A stretch of DNA of 64,000 bases from Cliona cf. orientalis (taxonomy: Eukaryota > Porifera > Demospongiae > Clionaida > Clionaidae), in NCBI GenBank assembly GCA_963930775.1, contig OZ005699.1:827501-891500 (forward strand). Direction: 5' to 3'. The position numbers and the translations under genes were made by a program. Numbering within the stretch: the first letter of the stretch is position 1; every line of letters begins with the position of its first letter. Under the pieces are notes generated by a model that saw only the letters and a program-made list of their open reading frames with translations, had not been told where the DNA came from and ran no database searches. This document shows positions 57,401 to 64,000 of this stretch, in pieces.

Positions 57401-57539
57401 CCAAGCACCACAGGCTCCTCAAGCTAACCCTCAACAGGCCGTGATGCTCCCAGCGCTACTTCCAGGCCCTGGAAATGTTATGCCTTTTCAGGCACAGGTC
57501 GAAGAAGATAGCCCTGCCACTCACACAGATATGCACTGA
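54472..57539 (+). CDS. g6: about 931-residue protein, large exon plus C-terminal helical module
   Basis: Exons: 54472-56511, 56635-56658 (8 codons, ILEQAEEE), 56808-57539. All introns are phase 0. Residues 1-420 look partly globular, with mixed hydrophobic stretches (LVALPISICYHQNLSEFLIAI) but no clear membrane segment. I do not recognise a fold. Residues about 430-540 are strongly basic, then comes the motif VALFRGGKPS (about 56116-56145), shared with g1 and g7, followed by acidic SSEDDSDSDTDGG. The last exon carries about 150 residues of Leu/Arg/Gln helices aligned with g5: LQFQ-x-I-x-x-LSLH-x-N and GPGN then FQAQVEE. A start inside an upstream exon cannot be excluded. Confidence 0.7.
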
Positions 57540-58741
57540 TAATAATAAGTAAACACAATGTTTTTTTTTGTGGTATTATGATAAAACATTTCCCCCTAGC
57601 TTGTATTAATGTTATTATTATTTGTACCCATTAATAATATTATTGTTATTAAAGCAAATTGTTGCATGAACTTCTATTATAATCTTGGTTTTATTAAAGT
57701 GTAATCATTATACTATTATAATAATAATTTATACATTGATGTTACGTACATAGCATTATTATAACAAGTCATGAATATTATCCAGTATACAAGTGGGGTG
57801 TGGCACAGAAATATTTTTAATAATCACCAGATTCCATGTATAGCGCTAGCCCAGCTATATTATACACCCATTTTATACAACTGACGAGAAGGGAGCACTA
57901 AAGATTTATAGCCATTAATCCTGGAGTCAGGCTCTAGCGGCCCCAAGAGTAGAATGGCAGTTAATATAATTATTTGCAGCCATTAAACTTAAATTTAATT
58001 TTGATAATCTGGCTATAGCATATCTGCCACACCCCTCCAACAGCAGGCTTAGTACCTCAAAATATTAAAGGAAACTCAACTTGCTCGAGCATCTGAGCCG
58101 CTCAATTTTGGCGTGGTGAATTTTATAATCTGCGCATGCTCAATACTTGACCAGAATGCTGCATCAGCTGTGCAGAACACATGCAAATTCATGCACTGGC
58201 GCCATACATATAAAGTTGCGTCCAGTATTTTTGCTAATTACGCACAGATCTATACGGCAATCCCATACATCTACCCCACAGATCAACATGCATCGACCTA
58301 CCATTTCACCGGTGACCACCGTTTTTATGAACACACCAGCGCGCAACACACCAAGTAAGGTAGCAGTGAACCCAGGCCAAAGTTTAATTGGATTTGAATA
58401 TTCAAATGATTACATTCCGGTTCCGCGGAATGCAAAAAAAAGCCATCTCAGCTGTTTTACAGGGTGTTGCGCAATTGCATCATCTTCTCCACAGGAGCTG
58501 TTAGGTGAGGATGCATATGCTCATAATTTGGTATTTTGCCGGACATTGCGCTATGCCAGACTGGCGCTATGCAGTACTGTCTTATATTCAGTCATAGCGC
58601 ACTATTTGCTAAAATTTACACCTATTTTCCCGGTAAAATTTCAATAAACGCGGGAACGTGTATGCCGCGGCGTCTTGTATTATTGTAGCTGTATAAAAAA
58701 CATGTGTCATGTATATCCCTAACATCCTCAGGAAGTGCGCA
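57540..58741. other. g6-g7 intergenic stretch
   Basis: AT-rich after g6. From about 58090 it is mixed, with TGCGCATGCT at 58131-58140 (an imperfect NRF1-like box) and an open stretch at 58147-58647 that I do not trust as a gene. The g7 start follows at 58742. Confidence 0.35.
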
Positions 58742-61700
58742 ATGACAGCTGGAAAGAAAAAGCCGAACAAAGATAGACAAGAAGGCAAAAATTCCCCTGA
58801 GCAATTATACTCTGGGTACGTTGATTTGTTCTCTCTGTTTGTATGTGTAGTGGGCTGGGAGGAGGTGTGGAACATATACAATGACATCATAGCAGTTGGA
58901 GACACACATACACATACACATTGGTGCAGCAAGTTCTTTACTCAGCCCAAATTAGTGATCGTGTTAACACAAATTTGTAGGGATTGGGGCTCGGAACGAG
59001 ACTAATAATGTTGACTAGGGAGGGATATGGTTCACTGTGTCGTAATATGTATGATGCTTTATGGGGTGCACTGTCAGGAAGGTGGAGCATTGCAGGATCT
59101 TGTACACTAGTCTAGCTAGAAGGTTGGCACGACTTGCTTTAATGTAGAAATTGATGCAAAATGGCCCCCTTTTCTCATATCCTATCACCTACATGTACAG
59201 TACATGTACATGTGTTATTTCCGATGCACACTCTCTCCATCATAGGAAAGGGCATTTGAACGACATCAACTCGTACCCACCTGTCTTGAAGGAGGCTGGT
59301 GAAAATGATATCGATAAGACGGTCCTGTCCTTAATGAAACATGAAGTGCCCAATGCTATTGATCGGCTCGAATCCGATCGGCCTCAAGAGGGAGATGAGA
59401 AACATCAGCATGACATTAAACAAAACAACTCTATGCCAAACACTTCTTCAGTTAGCCAGGCCAGTACACTCAGGACACCGACCAGAGACAAAAATATCGT
59501 TTGCAAGCTTGATGGAACTGCTTCGAGCGAGTCACATACAGCAATGCAGTGTATTCGAGCTCACGAAGTTGCAGTGGGTACGAACAATGAACAGCAGTGT
59601 CACTGGGAGAGTATAGCTCAAGTCGACAACAATCTGACTATGGATGCGCTAGCTAATGACACCTGCACACTCGATAGGGATGACGCCGCACATAACAACG
59701 GCACTTCAACTCCACGAATGGAGTCGAGTGGCTCTGATCCTGTCACCGCCATTTTGCCAGTACCCCAGACTGTCTCCAGTATTGCTACGGTTGATCTACA
59801 GAGGGAAGAACGTAGTGAGGTGGATGACAACATGTGTAAGACTCAAACAGACTTAAAGCCATGCTCTGAATGTGAACTTAGTAACGATTATGATGAGACT
59901 TACGATCGCAAGGAAGATTCCCCCTTACGGCCAGTTCAATCAGAACAGAATTTCGATGATGTTCCACCTCCAGTACTTGTTTCTCCTCAACAACACGCGG
60001 ACACCGGTGTGTATGCATCGCTGTGTGGTCCCGATAAGAACTCAGTTGATTCCCAGCCGATCTCTTCATCCCCCAAGCAACAACCAATAAGCACTGATTA
60101 TCAAGGGGAAAATCCACTACAGAATCTTTCAAACCTCCCGCCACATTCCTTGCAACAGCTGTGTGACACCTATAGAATGAAGGATGATCCACCACAATGC
60201 TGTGTGGATGATAATTCCATCGATCTCCTGCCTCGTGGGGTGATTTCTTCCCCAGAGCAGTCCAATTCTGATGACTGGAGGAATGGACCCTCACAGGTTC
60301 ATCCAGGTGACAGCTCTGCATGTATCTCTCCCTCACCCCACTGTGTGGTGGCACCAGCTCAAACAACGCAGCAACCTCTGGCCGCAGACGATGGAAAAGA
60401 AAACCCCCTAAAGCAGCTTCTCTCCGTTCAAGCTTCCCTCAGTGATGACCCACCTAAAGGGGATACAGTACAGCTTCTCTTGAATGAAAACACCATCGAT
60501 AACCACTCACCTTGCACTGTGGTTTTTTCACACCAACAGTCGGCCGCTGATAATCAGAAGGAGGGTTCATCACATCTTCTCTCCGATGAACATTCCATCA
60601 CTAAGCCTTCACCTGCTGTTGCTTCAATTTCTTCACAAGAGCAGCTACACCAGGGTGACCAGCCAGTACAGCATCAGTCGAACGAAGATGCTGTTGATCT
60701 TTCATTGTGCAACCCCATTTCTTCACAGCAGCAATTGGACGTTGATGGTAGTTCCCCACTTCTCTCAGAGGGAAAGTCCCATGTCAATTCTGTGGCTTTC
60801 GCACAGCAGTCATGTCCTGTTGGTCAGAAAGAATCCGCTTCAGACACCAATGGACACCTTCCTGATACTGTGACTTCTCCACCCATCCATCTCCTGCCTT
60901 CACAGAAGCAGTCTGATGTTAATGATCAGAGAGAGGGATCCTCACAGCTTCTTCATCCAGATGACAGTTCTGCATGTATCTCTCCCTCACCCCACTGTGT
61001 GGTGGCACCAGCTCAAACAACGCAGCAACATCTGGCCGTAGACGATGGAAAGGGAAACCCCCTAAAGCAGCTTCTCTCCGTTCAAGCTTCCCTCAGTGAT
61101 GACCCACCTAAAGGGGATACAGTACAGCTACTTTCGAATGAAAACACCATCGACAACCACTCACCTTGCACTATGGTTTCTTCACACCAACAGTCGGGTG
61201 CTGATGATCGGAGGGAGGGTTCATCACAACATCTGTTCTCCAGTGAACATAAACCTTCACCTGCAATTCCTTCACAAGAGCAGCTACACCAGGGTGACCA
61301 GCCAGTAAAGCATCAGTCGAACCAAGACGCTATCGACCTTTCATTGTGCAGCACCATTTCTTCACAGCAGCAATTGGACATTGACGGTAGTTCCCCACTT
61401 CTCTCAGAGGGAAAATCCCATGTCAATTCTGTGGCTTCCGCACAGCAGCCATGCCCTATTGGTCAGAAAGAATCCACGTCAGACACCAGTGGACATCTGC
61501 CTGATACTGCAACTTCTCCACAGCCGTCAGGTAATGGTCGTCATAAGGATCTTGCTCTGTTGCGACAGCCAGCTCAGCTAAAGGTAGTCATAAGAAGACA
61601 GAAAAGAAATCTGAAACACAGAAAGCGTCGACATTGCGGTGGAAGGGTGAAACGTTCCAAACCACGGAGAAAGAGGCCGCACTCAAGCCACACTTCCCTA

Positions 61701-63410
61701 CGGTGTTATCGCAAGCAAGGATCCCCTCACCCACAGCCCATCAAAGATAAGGGGCCAAGGCCAACTACATGTGACAGAAATGACAACAGTGCCCCAACGA
61801 ATACGGGAAACATGGACACCGAAAAGCCGGGCTGTGGATCCAGCAAACGAGAGTGTTCGTTTCAACCTAACAACACACGACAAGCAAGTTCACCTGGAGG
61901 AAGTAGCAATGATGGTGGTGGTGGTGATGAGGATGAAGACAAGGACCCATCCTCTGGTGGGAGGAGTTTCCACTCCCATCCTAACTGGATTCTGCTCCTA
62001 CTGATCGTACTCCTGATACTATGCTTCTGCTTTCCCCGGCCTGAAGAGCCATCCTTGCACACTGACACTGAGTCCGTATGCTCTACTGTACACCTCCGTA
62101 CAACCCCCCTGGATTTGAAATCTTCACCACACTTTCTGGATTCTAGCTTGGATGACCACACCCCAGCACTATTTAGAGGTACGAGGTTTTCAAAGCCACG
62201 CAGGAATGGTGGTGAAGAGAGTGCTAGTTCCAATACGTTTCCAGAAGGGTGTAGTACAGACCATCTTGTGTCCGAGGAAGAGACCCCTCGCGATATGTGT
62301 CAAGGAGAGGAATTGGCTGGTCTCCAGAAGCTTCACTTGAAGAGAAGGCGAAGAGAACGACCTCGCACAACACCTCCTGGATCTCCCAGGCCACAACTTG
62401 ACCTCAATGTCTCTGAACCTTCACTGATGTCTACATCTGAACCAAAGCCCTTTATTTATCCATCACCTGAGCTAGAGAAGAATAGGCAGGAAACTCATGA
62501 CTATATTGCATCACAAGGGGAATGTACACACTCATGTGACTTTGTAGATCATCACATGCACATGATATTTCAATCCAACTGTGTATTCACATCATCAAGG
62601 CTTCTGTGTGGTCCCAGTACAAATGTACGCCACGTCCTAACAGATACTGATATCTACCAGCATCAGCAAACCCCTCCTCTCCATTCTGTCCCAAATGTAT
62701 TGAATGCTGCTGATTCGTTGAATACTACCACTGGTCAAGAACAAGAAGAGGATGTTGAACAGCAGCAAGATGATGATCCTCCTTCGCAATTCAGAGGTCC
62801 CGGCACAGCATACAAGAAGTTTCCCGATCGTAGCGAAGGTCGTACATTGGATTCAGGATTGGGAACTAACTCACAGACTCAAAATCAGTTTCCCACAGCT
62901 CATCAGACCCTACCAGTGGCAGCTACTAAGATCGACACATCCTGGCGCACCTCTATCAAGAAAGATGAAATAGTGTACCTGACGCCAAGTACTGATAACA
63001 CTGTAGGTGGTCATCCCTCAGATTTTCAAGTCATTCCGTCTGTAGAAGAACAAACACCTCGATCACCCAACTATCGGACCCGGGATGAGTTGGTTGTTAA
63101 GAAACAGAATGACAATGAGCCAGCAGATGCTATATCTCTCCAGCCAGTTGAGCCATTACTAGAGTGTTGTGAACACACATCATTATTACTCAAGCCTTCA
63201 ATGAGGGTCTTCCCTTATCCTTCACCAAGTGACGAGAGTGTCCTCAACCTTATTCACGATATACCAGAAAATAATTTGTGTGTGTTTATCAGTGGAAGCA
63301 CCCTGTATGCGAATCGAAGACCCTCGTTTCCAGTTATGTGTAGTGTCCTGACTGATGATACGATTGGTCAAAGTCAGCGATACTGCAGACTGCTATACTT
63401 TAACACAAAG
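58742..63410 (+). CDS. g7: about 1,410-residue single-pass membrane protein with tandem internal repeats
   Basis: Exon 1 is 58742-58815 (MTAGKKKPNKDRQEGKNSP, ends in phase 2). Exon 2 is 59246-63410 and ends in phase 0 at a GTATAA donor; the next exon is not identified, and a TGA would come at once if the acceptor ending at 63501 were used. The first about 900 residues are disordered and built from degenerate repeats. A unit of 218 codons is duplicated (about 60297-60886 and 60951-61525), and inside it SSQQQ, DDPPKGD and DGSSPLLSEG recur. A basic patch (RRKRPHSSHTS) precedes a membrane segment at about residues 937-955 (NWILLLLIVLLILCFCF). After it come ALFRGTRFSKP and LDSGLGTNS (about residue 1226), both shared with other genes of the cluster. 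The family is unknown. The gene may continue past the window. Confidence 0.7.
60297..61525. repeat. In-frame tandem repeat within g7 (654-bp spacing)
   Basis: Reads such as GACAGCTCTGCATGTATCTC and CCCCACTGTGTGGTGGCACC recur 654 bases (218 codons) apart, and the similarity extends over almost 600 bases. The second unit has lost a few codons. A third, more diverged unit may lie just upstream (about 60060-60290). Confidence 0.85.
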
Positions 63411-64000
63411 GTATAAATTTCACAAACTCAAGAAATAATTGTACAAAGTTGGAACTATACTGAGTATAATATTATTATAGAACTCGGTTGTTACTTTTTA
63501 GTGAACACTTGTTTAGGCTGTAAATTACACTATGCAGTTTTGATTCAGCGTATATCTGGTGTATTTACTATACTGAATCCAAAGACTTTATCACATGGGC
63601 AATGTGTGGGAGTATGCCATGTGACACAGCATGTATGCATGACCAGATGTACATGTACCGGTAGTCACTTCCCTACACCATGAATTCATGGTCACCGTAT
63701 ATATATATATATATAGCAATGCATGGGCCATGGGTTGTAGCTATATAGCCTACGTGTCAGTAGGCGACTAGATACGGGTACACGGTATGTAGATGTACAA
63801 GTTGTGGATAAACTTTGTCTACTACCTAAATTTAGCAGCAACGACGCGAACCAATTGGTGAGTGTGATATTTTCTAAGGTTGGCGGGACCATCAACGCGC
63901 GCGAGGGCCCGGCTACGCCAAGCTATGTATGATGCCTTGATACATGTACATGTAGATAGGGCATACCATCGCCGCTATATATCTGACTGAGTGAGCCTGG
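63411..64000. other. Stretch after the g7 exon
   Basis: Nothing coding is supported. A (TA)n tract is at about 63698-63715. The last bases contain GCGCGCGAGGGCCCGGC, a GC-rich patch that may belong to the next gene or element. Confidence 0.35.

Noticed and set aside
58147-58647. 166-codon open stretch upstream of g7
   Set aside because: Composition is not coding-like, a second long frame overlaps it, and it ends before the g7 start without a splice link.
59151-59245. Start of g7 at an ATG at 59151
   Set aside because: The bases before 59246 end in a good acceptor (CTCTCCATCATAG) and join in phase with an exon at 58742-58815, so 59151-59245 is better read as intron.
1-64000. tRNA, rRNA, CRISPR arrays, prokaryotic operons or plasmid functions
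   Set aside because: None was seen. Exon/intron structure, microsatellites and retrotransposon content all indicate an animal nuclear genome.

Overview
The window looks like animal nuclear DNA, most likely from a demosponge (Amphimedon-like); that assignment is an inference. The reasons are compact multi-exon genes whose short introns (about 50-700 bases) carry clean GT/AG borders, a recognisable animal cobalamin-trafficking gene (MMADHC), a Ty3/gypsy retrotransposon, many small palindromic elements, and a piece of a CHAT (caspase-clan) domain inside a long low-complexity membrane protein. I saw no bacterial operons, rRNA, tRNA or CRISPR.

Layout. (1) 1-7 kb: a tandem array of two related single-exon gene types, called A and B here. 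They have different N-terminal coiled coils and a common C-terminal domain that I do not recognise. Only one B copy looks fully open; the others carry a frameshift, a stop or a truncation. A B-to-A unit, spacer included, is present twice. (2) 7-9.5 kb: no gene, several palindromic elements. (3) 9.6-12.2 kb, minus strand: complete five-exon MMADHC. (4) 12.2-15.2 kb: palindromic elements. (5) 15.2-63.4 kb: six or seven large plus-strand genes, called g1 to g7, encoding mostly disordered proteins. Several have membrane segments. g1 holds the CHAT remnant. g1, g3 and g7 share a DSGLG(T/S) motif; g1, g6 and g7 share LFRG; g5 and g6 share a C-terminal helical module. Their 3' parts are built from tiny phase-0 exons. 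(6) 36.7-41.5 kb: a very young Ty3/gypsy element (identical 127-bp LTRs, 5-bp target duplication) lies inside g4 and itself carries a palindromic element in gag. (7) 43.65-44.95 kb: a second MMADHC copy with only the first three exons, head-to-head with g5. (8) 48-54 kb: gene-poor, with hairpins, microsatellites and a tandem duplication.

MMADHC is ordinary housekeeping vitamin B12 metabolism. The g1-g7 cluster and the A/B array look lineage-specific and fast-evolving. Co-orientation, shared linear motifs and similar exon plans suggest g1-g7 are one expanded, diverged family, but I cannot assign a function. Exon borders were read by eye from splice signals and reading frame; no transcript data were used.
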